From positions 353,475 to 417,474 of the forward strand of contig NZ_VAUA01000004.1 of assembly GCF_005771405.1 (NCBI RefSeq): DNA of 64,000 bases, read 5' to 3'. The stretch comes from Parasedimentitalea maritima (GTDB lineage Bacteria > Pseudomonadota > Alphaproteobacteria > Rhodobacterales > Rhodobacteraceae). How positions within the stretch are numbered: position 1 is the first letter of the stretch; each line of letters begins with the position of its first letter. Below are positions 1 through 9,201 of this stretch, one piece after another. The translations under genes were made by a program, and so were the position numbers. The notes beneath the pieces are model-generated. The model worked only from the letters and a program-made list of their open reading frames with translations, was not told the origin of the DNA and did not search any database.

Positions 1-2
1 AC

Positions 3-152
<150 letters not shown>

Positions 153-164
153 CAAAGGCCGGGT

Positions 165-215
165 GAGCGGTCTTGGGCCGCTGCCTCCGGCGGGGATATT
201 TGTAGCTAGATGAAG
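165..215 (+). repeat. Intergenic hairpin plus GGGATATTT...AGATGAA element, copy 1
   Basis: A GC hairpin (GCGG 167-170 with CCGC 178-181) is followed by CCGGCGGGGATATTT and then CTAGATGAAG. Four more copies lie near 9.15, 21.83, 33.54 and 44.93 kb. This one is in the convergent space between dapB and the M16 genes. Confidence 0.6.
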
Positions 216-216
216 C

Positions 217-244
217 AACGGCGGCAGGTTGAACTGCCGCCGTT
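217..244. terminator. Bidirectional hairpin terminator between dapB and M16 genes
   Basis: AACGGCGGCAG (217-227) pairs perfectly with CTGCCGCCGTT (234-244) around a 6-nt loop. Short T tracts lie on both sides. It sits directly after the stop of the minus-strand peptidase gene and 64 nt after dapB, so it can serve both transcripts. Confidence 0.65.
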
Positions 245-249
245 TGGGA

Positions 250-1572
250 TTATTCAGACGACGTTTCCAGCCCCTCGGGGCGGCCAACCACTGTAAAATG
301 CAACCCGTCAGGATCCAGTAATTCAGCGGCCAGCTGGTTCACATCTTCCAGCGTCACGGCGTTCACTTTGTCGTTTCGGGTGGCAATGTAGTCGATCGGC
401 AGGCCCTGCATCTGCATTCCCACCATGATCGAGGCAATGGGACTATTGCCATCAAATCGCAGCGGGTAGGCGCCCGTTAGATAGGTCTGAGCATCCTGCA
501 ATTCCTTTGGCGTTATGCCATCGGTGGCCATCCGGCGCCATTCCTCGCGGATCACATGGACCGCTTCTGCGACTTTGCCGTTGGCCGAAGCGACAGAGCC
601 CATATAGACCGCTGCCAGATCACGTGGCACCAAGTAAGAATATACGCCATAGGTCAAACCACGCTTTTCGCGTACCTCACTCATCAAGCGGCTTGCAAAT
701 GAGCCACCTCCAAGGATTTGGTTCATCACATAGGCGGTAAAGAACCGTGGATCATCGCGGTCGATGCCGATCTGACCAAACAGAGCCACCGATTGTGGGG
801 TGTCAAAGTCAACCACGGTGACACCACCGGGAATGGTAACCTCGGCAGGGCCGGGGATTACAGCGCCCGTTTCGGGCAGATCGCCGAGCAATGTATCCAA
901 CAACTTGCCCAACTGCTCTGCATCAATATCTCCCACTGCACCCACATAGAGCCGATCCTGGGCAAAGACCGCCTGGTGGGCATCAACGATATCTTGCCGA
1001 TTGAGCGCTGTGACGCTCTCGATGGTGCCTTTACCATCCGTACCATACGGGTGATCGCCATAGGCCATGGCCGCAAAGGCGCGGCCTGCAATGTCATTGG
1101 GGTCTTTGGCATCCGAGCGTAGACCGGACAGGACCTGACCACGTACCCGATCCAGAGCAATTTGGTCAAACCGGGGCGTATGGATGGTGTCGCGCAGCAA
1201 AGCGATGGCTTCCCCCCGGTTTTCGCTCAGGAAACGGGCGGAAATCGAAGCGCTGTCTTTGCTGGTGTCATAGGAGAACGACGCCGCCAGCCCTTCGAGA
1301 GCTTTGGCATAGTCCTGCGCCATCAGGTCGCCTGCGCCCTCTTCGAGCAGACCAGCCATCAGATAAATGGCGCCCCGTTTGCCGGGGGCATCCAGTGAGG
1401 TGCCGCCACGAAACCGTAACTCTAGTGCGGTGAAAGGGATTGAGTGATCCTCGACCAGCCAAGCGGTGATACCACCCGGTGAGGTGACTTCTTTGATTTT
1501 CACCTCAGCCAGTGCCGGCAAGGCCAACACACAGGCGGCCAGGGCCGCCATCACCTGTTTGAAACCCATCAT
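250..1572 (-). CDS. M16 family peptidase-like protein, non-catalytic partner
   Basis: This 440-residue protein has an N-terminal signal peptide (hydrophobic stretch about residues 5-21, ending ALA) and two M16 halves. At the place where a catalytic family member carries HxxEH, it reads LMAGLLEEGAG (about residues 71-81), so the zinc-binding motif is absent. Paired M16 genes in bacteria often encode one active and one inactive chain that form a clam-shell heterodimer. Its start codon overlaps the stop of the upstream active-type gene (ATGA), which implies translational coupling. It is probably periplasmic. The substrate is unknown. Start choice between the two adjacent Met codons is open. Confidence 0.88.
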   Translation of the reverse strand: MMGFKQVMAALAACVLALPALAEVKIKEVTSPGGITAWLVEDHSIPFTALELRFRGGTSLDAPGKRGAIYLMAGLLEEGAGDLMAQDYAKALEGLAASFSYDTSKDSASISARFLSENRGEAIALLRDTIHTPRFDQIALDRVRGQVLSGLRSDAKDPNDIAGRAFAAMAYGDHPYGTDGKGTIESVTALNRQDIVDAHQAVFAQDRLYVGAVGDIDAEQLGKLLDTLLGDLPETGAVIPGPAEVTIPGGVTVVDFDTPQSVALFGQIGIDRDDPRFFTAYVMNQILGGGSFASRLMSEVREKRGLTYGVYSYLVPRDLAAVYMGSVASANGKVAEAVHVIREEWRRMATDGITPKELQDAQTYLTGAYPLRFDGNSPIASIMVGMQMQGLPIDYIATRNDKVNAVTLEDVNQLAAELLDPDGLHFTVVGRPEGLETSSE

Positions 1573-2912
1573 TGGATTGCCTCCTCATCCCGCATCAACC
1601 AGCCGGTCACCGAGACCTCGGGGCGGAGCACCTGTTTCGCAACTGCGATAATTTCGTCAGCTGTAACGGCCTGCAAAATGTCGGGCCAAGCTTGAACATC
1701 CTCGATTGTCAGTCCCGAGGTCAGCGCCCGGCCATAGCGGTTAGCGATGCCATCGACGTTGTCACGCGCATAAATTTCAGAAGCTCGCAGTTGCAGTTTG
1801 ATCCGGTCCAGCTGCTCTGCATCTACGCCATCTTCCAAAAAGGCAGCATAAGTCTGGTCCAGTGCCTCTTCGGCCTGTTGCAGCGATATGCCTTCGGCGG
1901 GCACAACCAGAAATGAAAAGGTTGTGTCGTCCAGTGAAATGCCTGAGTAGAACGCGCCGGTGTAAACTGCGACCTGTTGTTCGAATTGTAGGGCGTTGGT
2001 CAGATAAGACGTTGTGCCACCACCAAGCAGTTCGGATAACAAAAAGAGTGCTGCGGCTTGCTGTTGATCTCCGGCATCCCGTTCTGGTGCCAGATATGAG
2101 CGCTGTACATAGGGCTGGGCGACGCGGGCGTCTTTGAAGGTCAGTCGACGTGCCGCAGTTTGTGGAGGTTCCTCGGTGCGCAAGCGGTCGGGCAAGTCGG
2201 GGTTGGCTGGGATTACACCGTAATACTGTTCGGCCAATCGGTTTACTTCGTCCGGGTCAACATCGCCTGAAACCACCAGGATGGCGTTGTTAGGGGCGTA
2301 ATAGGTGCCGTAGAAGGATAACGCATCCTCCATGTCCAGAGTCTCCATTTCATGGCGCCAGCCGATGATGGGTACGCCATAGCGGTGATTGTGGTATTGC
2401 ACCGCATTTGACTGCTCGCGAAAGAGCGCGCGCGGGTTGTTGTCGGTCCGCTGATTGCGCTCCTCCAGGATTACCTCACGCTCGGTTTCAATGTCGCGCT
2501 CGGTCAAGCGGATATTGACCATGCGGTCGCTTTCCATCCGCATCATCAGTTCTAGCCGGTCGGCGGCGACGCGCTGGTAGTAAGCGGTGTAGTCGTAGCT
2601 GGTAAAGGCATTATCTTTGCCGCCATTGGCGGCAACAGTCGCTGATAGCTCACCTGATTCCAGCGTCTCTGTGGCTTTGAACAGCAGGTGTTCCAGATAG
2701 TGCGCCACGCCAGACTGGCCTTTTGGCTCATCCGCTGAACCTGCCCGGTACCAGACCATATGCTGTACAACCGGGGCGCGGTGATCTTCGACCACCACCA
2801 CTTGCATGCCATTGCCAAGCGTGAAGTTGGAAACCAGTTCTTCGCTTGCGAAAGCGGCGGCAGCCCAGCTGGCCGAGACGATCGCACTCGCCCATGTGAT
2901 CCCTTTGATCAT
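1569..2912 (-). CDS. M16 family zinc metallopeptidase, catalytic chain
   Basis: This 447-residue, PqqL/processing-peptidase-like protein has a signal peptide (cleavage probably near AFA-SEE, residues 21-24). The inverted zinc motif HYLEH is at residues 71-75. The further Glu ligand expected about 75 residues on is supplied by the EREVILEE segment near 144-151. An N-terminal M16 domain is followed by a C-terminal M16_C domain. It should cleave short peptides in the periplasm together with the inactive partner encoded just downstream in a 4-nt overlap. The pair follows lspA and the DUF3035 lipoprotein on the same strand. Substrate specificity cannot be read from sequence. Confidence 0.9.
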   Translation of the reverse strand: MIKGITWASAIVSASWAAAAFASEELVSNFTLGNGMQVVVVEDHRAPVVQHMVWYRAGSADEPKGQSGVAHYLEHLLFKATETLESGELSATVAANGGKDNAFTSYDYTAYYQRVAADRLELMMRMESDRMVNIRLTERDIETEREVILEERNQRTDNNPRALFREQSNAVQYHNHRYGVPIIGWRHEMETLDMEDALSFYGTYYAPNNAILVVSGDVDPDEVNRLAEQYYGVIPANPDLPDRLRTEEPPQTAARRLTFKDARVAQPYVQRSYLAPERDAGDQQQAAALFLLSELLGGGTTSYLTNALQFEQQVAVYTGAFYSGISLDDTTFSFLVVPAEGISLQQAEEALDQTYAAFLEDGVDAEQLDRIKLQLRASEIYARDNVDGIANRYGRALTSGLTIEDVQAWPDILQAVTADEIIAVAKQVLRPEVSVTGWLMRDEEAIQ

Positions 2913-3065
2913 GCGGCATCCTCCTTGTTTTGCTCAGGCCAGCTTGCAGGTGTCATTGCAACTGCAATACACACAACTCAGCCTAGAGACGTTTCAAGTG
3001 ATATGTCAGGGTCTTATCGGTTGCGGTCAAGCTATGACGTGGCTGATCTGTCGAAAACGTGAGCG

Positions 3066-3581
3066 TTATTGCCCTGGAGGCGCTGAAGGAGTGCTAAAAC
3101 CGGAGTTCCTGAACAGATGGTTGATCCTGAACGGATTGATGGCTTCTTTTCTGTAAGCTTCTTCGTAGCGATCAACATTAAACAGTTTGAACCGCGCTGT
3201 TCTGTTTTCGCGCTTGCGAAAGGCTGCGTCTTCAGTTGCGAGTGAGGCCCGAACGTTTGGTTCGACACCATAACGGCTGGAGGCAGTCACCAGAGCGCCG
3301 TCACTATTTGGAATGGCACCGCCTGCGTTCAGTGATGCGGCATTACCGCCCAAAGCAACCACAGCATCAGCCAAGGGGTTTTGGTCGGTTAGATTGGCTC
3401 CGCCTGGGGTTGGCGCGGGCAATGCTGAGTAGTTTTCTGGCTCAGTCAGAGGTTTGGCAGGCATTACCAGAAATTCATCAGGCCCGGTGCTGGGTTGCTG
3501 CAAGCTGCGCAGCCCTTTTGAACCGCAGCCCGCAAGAACCACGGCTGTGGTCAGAATAAATACACTCAGAGGGATCCGCAT
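3066..3581 (-). CDS. DUF3035 lipoprotein (possible Bam-complex accessory)
   Basis: This is a 171-residue predicted lipoprotein. The N-terminus has a hydrophobic stretch and a lipobox VLAGC with Cys19, so it should be lipidated and anchored in the envelope. The mature part starts with a Pro-rich low-complexity segment containing GPDEFLVMPAKPL, which is typical of DUF3035. The family is restricted to alphaproteobacteria. Some members have been linked to the outer-membrane beta-barrel assembly machinery (BamF-type), but I could not verify that for this protein. It lies between lspA, whose product processes lipoproteins, and the M16 pair. The family call is firm and the function is inference. Confidence 0.75.
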   Translation of the reverse strand: MRIPLSVFILTTAVVLAGCGSKGLRSLQQPSTGPDEFLVMPAKPLTEPENYSALPAPTPGGANLTDQNPLADAVVALGGNAASLNAGGAIPNSDGALVTASSRYGVEPNVRASLATEDAAFRKRENRTARFKLFNVDRYEEAYRKEAINPFRINHLFRNSGFSTPSAPPGQ

Positions 3582-3634
3582 GGCCCCGTACTCCTGCCTG
3601 TTTCACGCGCTTTTACAGTATTTAAACCTTAAGG

Positions 3635-4114
3635 TCACGTAGCCTTTTTGCCTCGTCCTTCGAACAAGACCAAACCAGCGGCGCCAGCAAAGATAAAGAC
3701 ATCCGCAATGTTGAAAACAAATGGATTTTGAAGGCCACAACACGACATGTTGAGAAAGTCCAGCACATAGCCATAGAGCAGCCGGTCGGCGACGTTGCCC
3801 AGAGCGCCACCAATAACTAGGCCCGCCGACAGCTGCATCCATCGTGATGGATGCCAGCCCCGGATCCAAACCGCGACCACGACACAGATGACCAAGGACA
3901 ACCCAATCAGGATCCAGCGTGACGCATCAGACCCGTCGCCAAACAAGCCGAAGTTGATACCAGTGTTTTCGCCATAACGAAAGTTCAACAGGGGTGGGAA
4001 CACGTCGATAGCGTGAACACGGGACAACTCCATCGAGTGTATCACCAGGTATTTGCTAATCTGATCGAACAGGAACGCAATTACTGCGCCCCAGATCATC
4101 CAACGTGTGCCCAT
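3635..4114 (-). CDS. lspA: Lipoprotein signal peptidase (signal peptidase II)
   Basis: This 159-residue inner-membrane aspartyl protease cleaves the signal peptide of prolipoproteins after lipidation of the +1 Cys. The conserved blocks are present in order: NTGINFGLFG (family NTGAAF-type loop), GGALGNVADRL with the first catalytic Asp, and FNIADVFIFAGA with the second. Four membrane segments are visible. The length is normal. It lies 16 nt after purH and 54 nt before the DUF3035 lipoprotein on the minus strand, probably co-transcribed. The INF in place of the more usual AAF in the first loop is a mild variation. Confidence 0.95.
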   Translation of the reverse strand: MGTRWMIWGAVIAFLFDQISKYLVIHSMELSRVHAIDVFPPLLNFRYGENTGINFGLFGDGSDASRWILIGLSLVICVVVAVWIRGWHPSRWMQLSAGLVIGGALGNVADRLLYGYVLDFLNMSCCGLQNPFVFNIADVFIFAGAAGLVLFEGRGKKAT

Positions 4115-4129
4115 GCCCTGCTGTCCTTT

Positions 4130-5719
4130 TTAGTGACGGAAGTGGCGCATGCCGGTGAATACCATCGCAATGCCCGCGTCATTGGCTGCTTTGATTACTT
4201 CGTCATCGCGCATCGATCCACCGGGTTGGATAACGCAGGTGGCACCCGCTGCAGCGGCTTCCAGCAAACCATCCGCAAAGGGGAAGAATGCGTCCGAGGC
4301 CACGGCAGACCCCTTGGCCAGACTTTCATCCAGTCCCAGAACATCTGCCATGCGCTGCGCCTTGGAGGCAGCAACATTGGCGCTGTCGAGACGGCTCATT
4401 TGGCCAGCACCCACACCAACAGTTGCGTTATCTTTGACATAGACAATGGCGTTGGATTTGACGTGTTTGGCCACTTTCCAGGCGAACAGAAGATCTTGCA
4501 TCTGCTCGTCTGTCGGGGCTTTTTCAGTCACAACTTTCAGATCGCTGAGATTGACGTAGCCAACATCTTTGTCCTGAACCAGCATGCCGCCGCCAACTTG
4601 CTTGTAGGCCACAATGGATGCGCGGGTGTCTGGCAGACCATCAGTCAGCAACAGGCGCAGGTTTTTCTTTGCTGCAAAGATTGCCTTGGCTTCGTCGGAT
4701 GCGCCGGGTGCAATCACAACTTCGGTGAAGATTTCTGTGATTTTTGCAGCCGTCTCAGCGTCCAGCGGCTGGTTCAAGGCGACGATACCACCAAAGGCAG
4801 AGGTGCGGTCGCAATCAAACGCTTGTTGATAGGCTTCGGCCAGAGTTGCGCCACGGGCCACACCACAGGGGTTGGCGTGTTTGATAATTGCAACGGCGGC
4901 GGTTTCGGCGGGGTCGAACTCGGCAACCAGCTCATAGGCGGCGTCGGTATCGTTGATGTTGTTGTAGGACAGTTCCTTGCCCTGCAGCTGAACTGCGGTG
5001 GCAACGCCGGGACGGTCAGATCCATCGGTATAAAAAGCAGCCTTTTGGTGGCTGTTTTCACCATAGCGCAGTGTCTGCTTCAGCTCACCCGCAAAGGCAC
5101 GGCGCTTGGGGGCTTCTAGTTCTAGCGCGGATGCCATCCAGTTGGATACAGCCGAGTCGTAGGCCGCTGTGCGGGCATAGGCCTTTTGCGCCAGTTTTTT
5201 GCGGAACCGTGGGCAGGTGGCACCCTCGTGCTGATCCATATCACCCAACAGCTTTTCGTAGTCTTCGACGTCTACCACAACGTTGACAAAGCCATGGTTT
5301 TTGGCTGCCGCGCGGATCATGGCTGGGCCGCCTATGTCGATGTTTTCGATGCAGGTGTCATAATCAGCGCCTTTGGCCACGGTGGCCTCAAACGGGTAGA
5401 GGTTCACCACCAGAAGATCGATGGCTGCGATACCATGTTTATCCATGGCAGCGACGTGATCGTCGTTATCGCGCAGCGCCAGCAATCCACCATGCACGTT
5501 TGGGTGCAGTGTTTTGACGCGACCGTCCATCATTTCGGGGAAGCCGGTTACGTCGGACACATCTTTGACCGTCAGGCCTGCATCGCGCAACGCCTTGGCA
5601 GAGCCGCCAGTCGAAAGCAGTTCGACACCGCGCTCAGCCAGCGCCTTGCCCAGCTCAATCAGGCCAGTTTTGTCGGAAACAGAAAGCAGCGCACGGCGTA
5701 CGGGGTGAAACTCGGTCAT
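4130..5719 (-). CDS. purH: Bifunctional AICAR transformylase / IMP cyclohydrolase
   Basis: PurH performs the last two steps of de novo IMP synthesis in the cytosol. The 529-residue length is standard. The N-terminal MGS-type cyclohydrolase domain begins [17 protein letters not shown]. The C-terminal transformylase domain has [17 protein letters not shown] and KHANPCG, and the protein ends [15 protein letters not shown] chose the Met at 5719 (MTEFHPV). An in-frame upstream Met would only add 15 unconserved residues that run toward the heparinase-like gene. That gene ends 22 nt upstream, and lspA starts 15 nt downstream, so the block looks like one transcript. Confidence 0.96.
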   Translation of the reverse strand: MTEFHPVRRALLSVSDKTGLIELGKALAERGVELLSTGGSAKALRDAGLTVKDVSDVTGFPEMMDGRVKTLHPNVHGGLLALRDNDDHVAAMDKHGIAAIDLLVVNLYPFEATVAKGADYDTCIENIDIGGPAMIRAAAKNHGFVNVVVDVEDYEKLLGDMDQHEGATCPRFRKKLAQKAYARTAAYDSAVSNWMASALELEAPKRRAFAGELKQTLRYGENSHQKAAFYTDGSDRPGVATAVQLQGKELSYNNINDTDAAYELVAEFDPAETAAVAIIKHANPCGVARGATLAEAYQQAFDCDRTSAFGGIVALNQPLDAETAAKITEIFTEVVIAPGASDEAKAIFAAKKNLRLLLTDGLPDTRASIVAYKQVGGGMLVQDKDVGYVNLSDLKVVTEKAPTDEQMQDLLFAWKVAKHVKSNAIVYVKDNATVGVGAGQMSRLDSANVAASKAQRMADVLGLDESLAKGSAVASDAFFPFADGLLEAAAAGATCVIQPGGSMRDDEVIKAANDAGIAMVFTGMRHFRH

Positions 5720-5741
5720 GGCAGGGCAGTCCTTTGCAGGC

Positions 5742-7484
5742 TCAGTCAAAGATCTCGGGGTCATCCCGATTCAGGTCGCGCACGGCAATTGCAGTCTCTT
5801 GCGCCTTGCTGAGCGTCCACCGGATGCGCGTCGCATACTGCATTGCTCGTCCGGATAAAATGATCTGTTTTGTCGCGCGCGGTTTCAGGCGGGTTTTTTC
5901 CAGATAAACGCTGGGCTCCAACTTCAATTCGCAGTTTCCATCGTGGCGGAATACCCAGATTTCACCGCTTCTCAGCGCCATGGATACTGCTGAGCCACCC
6001 AAGTCAAGTGCGGCGTCCACTTCGGGATGTAGATGTAGCCGTATATCAAAACCAACACCGCCCAGCGATAGCGCATCCATAGCCTTGTCGAACTTGTGCT
6101 TGGACTCATCTTCAATCGTCAGCAGCATGTCTTCTCCTGACAGCGATCGGCCATCAAAAGACAGTTCAAGGCTGCGAGCGTGGGTCAGGCCAAAGTGGCG
6201 GTCAAAACCATTGTGCCCGCCTTGGAATCGAAATCCGCTGGCAATTTCGCTCATCTCAACCGGGACCTGATCTGGTGATTCGATCAGTATCTCGTGGCTG
6301 GTGCCTTTTTGTGGCGCACTGAGCCGGGCGCTGGAGTGACCTTCAATACAAAGAGTTGAATGCGACGGCGTCGCCCGTCCGGCACGGCGCCATTCTACGC
6401 CAAAGGCCTCGCCGGAGCCGCAGTTGACGACCAAAGGCCGCCGCCCTGAGGTCAGCTCAAACGCCAATGTTGACGCGTGAGCGTTGGTTGACGCCGCACC
6501 GGTTGGTGGTGCGCTGGCGTCGATAATAACGGAGCTACGCCCAGCTGAAAGCCGTGCATATCCCATTGCCAACCCGTCGGTTTTACTCTCGACGACATGA
6601 CTGGCGGCCAATGCGTGGTCCAGCCAGCCTTCCAGCCCACGTCCGCCGCCATGAAGCCGAGCCAGCCCGCCATCACTGTGTCGCAAAGTGCGCAGGGTAG
6701 GGGCAATGCGTTCGATTGCTGCGGTATGGGCGGGGGGGACGGTGCGTCCTGCCTCGTGCAGGGCCGCTGCGGCCCATGATAACAGGGTGAAAACTTCGAG
6801 AAGCTCTTCGGGGTTGCGGGTTGGAAGACCGCCCTGATCATCAATCTGCTGCTGGCATTCCTGCGCAAGGGCCTTGATCGCGGGGTCAGCCAATTCTTCG
6901 CGCCCTTCCAGTGCTAACCCGGCGTAAATCAAACCGGTCAGCGCCTCAAACCTTGGCAACCCGGGAGAGGCACCCTTCCAGCGGTGGGATAAGAACCACG
7001 TCTGTTGCGACAGGGAATGGTAGAATGTTTCGCTGGCTTCTTTGTCCTGCCCGCGTAACAGGAACAGGGCATGGTTGATCCAGCGGATGACCCTGCGACC
7101 GGTTAGATCCGGCGACCAGCCAAGGCCCCCGCCATTACCATGAGAGTCGATCCAGCCCCACAGCCATTTCTGGGCTTTCTCACGGGCTGGTAAGTCGCCG
7201 ACCGAGGCCAGATCGTCGAGCCAGGAAAAGCCGTTGCGCTCGGCATCAAAGGCCGTGTCGGGTGCTTCGACGTCCCACAACCCGGTGGTGGGTGATTCGA
7301 CTAGATATCCGGCAAACAGCAGGTTTCCCGCCACCAACTGTCGGCCACGGGCAAAGCTGCCAATGGTGCGTGGTTCGGGTTGTGATACGAATCCGGTTGC
7401 AGCGGGCTGTCTGCGGGACAGTCGCGCATATAGGCGGTTCATAAAACGAGTACTCCGACTCGCCAATCTATCGTGTCTGGACAT
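5742..7484 (-). CDS. Heparinase II/III family protein
   Basis: This protein has about 580 residues. The N-terminal half is alpha-helical with W-rich segments ([31 protein letters not shown]). It is followed by the heparinase II/III beta region with [12 protein letters not shown] and a [10 protein letters not shown] motif, as found in this alginate/heparin-lyase-like family. The start at 7484 (MSRHDRL) has GAGG about 8 nt upstream. A more distal in-frame Met lacks this support. The family is common next to purH and rsmB in Rhodobacterales. Members are often annotated as polysaccharide lyases without a proven substrate. No signal peptide is evident, so location and role are uncertain. Confidence 0.85.
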   Translation of the reverse strand: MSRHDRLASRSTRFMNRLYARLSRRQPAATGFVSQPEPRTIGSFARGRQLVAGNLLFAGYLVESPTTGLWDVEAPDTAFDAERNGFSWLDDLASVGDLPAREKAQKWLWGWIDSHGNGGGLGWSPDLTGRRVIRWINHALFLLRGQDKEASETFYHSLSQQTWFLSHRWKGASPGLPRFEALTGLIYAGLALEGREELADPAIKALAQECQQQIDDQGGLPTRNPEELLEVFTLLSWAAAALHEAGRTVPPAHTAAIERIAPTLRTLRHSDGGLARLHGGGRGLEGWLDHALAASHVVESKTDGLAMGYARLSAGRSSVIIDASAPPTGAASTNAHASTLAFELTSGRRPLVVNCGSGEAFGVEWRRAGRATPSHSTLCIEGHSSARLSAPQKGTSHEILIESPDQVPVEMSEIASGFRFQGGHNGFDRHFGLTHARSLELSFDGRSLSGEDMLLTIEDESKHKFDKAMDALSLGGVGFDIRLHLHPEVDAALDLGGSAVSMALRSGEIWVFRHDGNCELKLEPSVYLEKTRLKPRATKQIILSGRAMQYATRIRWTLSKAQETAIAVRDLNRDDPEIFD

Positions 7485-7576
7485 GCTCTCTGCCTCATAC
7501 GCTCTGCTGGCGTTTGGCTGGAGCATAGCGCGGGCAGAGCCTCAAGTCACCGATTGAATGCGTGAGGAAGTAAGAC

Positions 7577-8854
7577 CTAGGCGGCTTTGCGCAGACAAGC
7601 CATATAGAATCCATCCATGCCACCACGGTCAGGCCAGTAATCCGGACGCAGTCGTAGCCCGCCTTCGCTGGTAATCCAGGCTGCATCAACGCCGGGTACG
7701 TTCAATGCATCGCGATCCACGGACATATCAGGGAACATGTCCAGCGCCTCTTCGACTTGGCATTCGCCTTCGTCCGGCAACAGGGAACAAGTGCAAAACA
7801 ACAGCTTTCCACCAGGTTTGACCAGTGTCCAGGCATGCGCCAGCATCTGGGCCTGCAACTCGATCAATTGCCCAAATTCGCTGCCATCTTTGGCGTGGGG
7901 CAGGTCAGGGTGGCGGCGAATGGTGCCGGTGGCAGAACAGGGCGCGTCAAGCAGGACGGCATCATATTGTCCCTGCTGTTCCAGTGCATCACCAACAACC
8001 AGCGAAGCCACCAGGCCGGTACGGGTCAGGTTTTCCTGAACCCGCGCCATGCGGCCTTTGGAGATATCAACGGCAGTGACCTTGGCTCCGGCCGCAACCA
8101 TTTGCATCGTCTTACCACCTGGGGCGGCGCAAAGATCCAAAGCGGTTTCGCCCGCCTTCATGTTCAGTACTTTTGCCGGAAGAGCCGCAGCAGCGTCCTG
8201 TATCCACCATGTACCATCACTATAGCCAGGCAGCGCAGTAACCTGTCCGGCGTCAGTAATGCGAATCGAACCGGTGGGCAGGGCTTCGCCACCCAAAGCG
8301 GACAAGTCTGTGCCGGGTTTGCAACTGATATCCAGTGGTGCGCCGTTGAAATGCGCCTTTTCAATCTCCAGCATTTCAGGATTGCCCCAGGCCTGGGCCA
8401 GAGGGCTGCGCAGCCATTTGGGCAGACGCGGCACCCGCAAGCTAGACCAGTCTTGCGGGCCTTCTTCCGCAATCTTGCGCAGCACAGCGTTGACCAGACC
8501 TTTGAGTTTGCCGTGGCGTTTGTGCTTGGAGACGATCTCGACCATGGAATTCACCACCCCATGGGCAGCCGCACCTTGACATAACTCCACAGTTCCCAGC
8601 CGAAGTGCATTGTGAACCATCAAAGGCGTGGCTTTGCGCAGGTGCTTTTTTAGCAGGCGATCGGCGCGTTCCAGCCCACGCAGGGTTTCCATTGCCAGTC
8701 TTTGGGCGCGTGCCCTGTCTTCGGGAGCGAGCTTGTCCAACGCCCCAGCGGATAGGATTTCGGGCATCAACCGGTTTTCGCCCAACACCTGATCCAGCAG
8801 ATAAATGGCGCTACGGCGCGCCTGTGTTGCCGATTGGGTGGCGGGTTTGGACAT
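7577..8854 (-). CDS. rsmB: 16S rRNA (cytosine-C5)-methyltransferase, RsmB/Sun type
   Basis: This 425-residue protein has an N-terminal NusB-like helical domain (ARRSAIYLLDQVLGENR onward) and a C-terminal Rossmann methyltransferase. The SAM loop is DLCAAPGGKTMQM. Motif IV is LLDAPCSATGTIRRHPD and motif VI is LLFCTCSLLPDEGE, which supply the two Cys of RNA m5C enzymes. By family knowledge it methylates C967 of 16S rRNA. It is the first gene of the minus-strand rsmB - heparinase-like - purH series and is divergent from the SDH assembly factor. Closely related RNA m5C enzymes cannot be fully excluded, but the NusB domain favours RsmB. Confidence 0.92.
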   Translation of the reverse strand: MSKPATQSATQARRSAIYLLDQVLGENRLMPEILSAGALDKLAPEDRARAQRLAMETLRGLERADRLLKKHLRKATPLMVHNALRLGTVELCQGAAAHGVVNSMVEIVSKHKRHGKLKGLVNAVLRKIAEEGPQDWSSLRVPRLPKWLRSPLAQAWGNPEMLEIEKAHFNGAPLDISCKPGTDLSALGGEALPTGSIRITDAGQVTALPGYSDGTWWIQDAAAALPAKVLNMKAGETALDLCAAPGGKTMQMVAAGAKVTAVDISKGRMARVQENLTRTGLVASLVVGDALEQQGQYDAVLLDAPCSATGTIRRHPDLPHAKDGSEFGQLIELQAQMLAHAWTLVKPGGKLLFCTCSLLPDEGECQVEEALDMFPDMSVDRDALNVPGVDAAWITSEGGLRLRPDYWPDRGGMDGFYMACLRKAA

Positions 8855-8941
8855 CTTCAGCTCCTAAAGCGGGCGAGGGCATGCGGGTTGTTCCCACGGG
8901 ACAGGGGCGTATATCATGGGATTAGCATAAAGGAACCCGCG

Positions 8942-9133
8942 ATGAGCGATCAAACTCCAACTGAACCCTCCGACCTGCCACCTGCCGCTGTGCGTGCATT
9001 GGCTGAAGCGGAGGAACGTCGCAAGGCGGCTGAGGGCAAATCCCCTCCGCCCAAAGAGCTGGGTGGTCGTGATGGGCTGGACCCGGCGCGCTATGGTGAC
9101 TGGGAAAAAAAGGGCATCGCAATCGATTTTTGA
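8942..9133 (+). CDS. DUF1674 / succinate dehydrogenase assembly factor 4-like small protein
   Basis: This is a 63-residue soluble protein. Its C-terminus carries the family signature KELGGRDGLDPARYGDWEKKGIAIDF, written here in two parts: GGRDGLDPARYGDWE and then GIAIDF. The N-terminal third is charged and low-complexity (AEAEERRKAAEGK). Homologues of SDHAF4 bind flavinylated SdhA and help complex II assembly. That role is inferred by family only. The ATG at 8942 follows AGGAA 7 nt upstream. The gene stands alone, divergent from rsmB and convergent with the aldehyde dehydrogenase. Confidence 0.85.
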   Translation: MSDQTPTEPSDLPPAAVRALAEAEERRKAAEGKSPPPKELGGRDGLDPARYGDWEKKGIAIDF

Positions 9134-9142
9134 AGGGCAAGC

Positions 9143-9191
9143 GTGGGGGCCAGCCCCCACACCCCCGGGATATTTGTTGCTAGATGAATGG
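9143..9191 (+). repeat. Intergenic hairpin plus CCGGGATATTT...AGATGAA element, copy 2
   Basis: A perfect hairpin GTGGGGGC (9143-9150) / GCCCCCAC (9153-9160) is followed by ACCCCCGGGATATTT, then GCTAGATGAATGGG. It occupies most of the convergent gap between the DUF1674 gene and the aldehyde dehydrogenase, which is where a terminator is expected. Confidence 0.7.
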
Positions 9192-9201
9192 GATCCCCCA
9201 T

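Noticed and set aside
4013..5119. Long open frame (368 codons) on the plus strand opposite purH
   Set aside because: It is the antisense shadow of a certain gene. Its residues match no family, and high-GC coding DNA often leaves such frames open.
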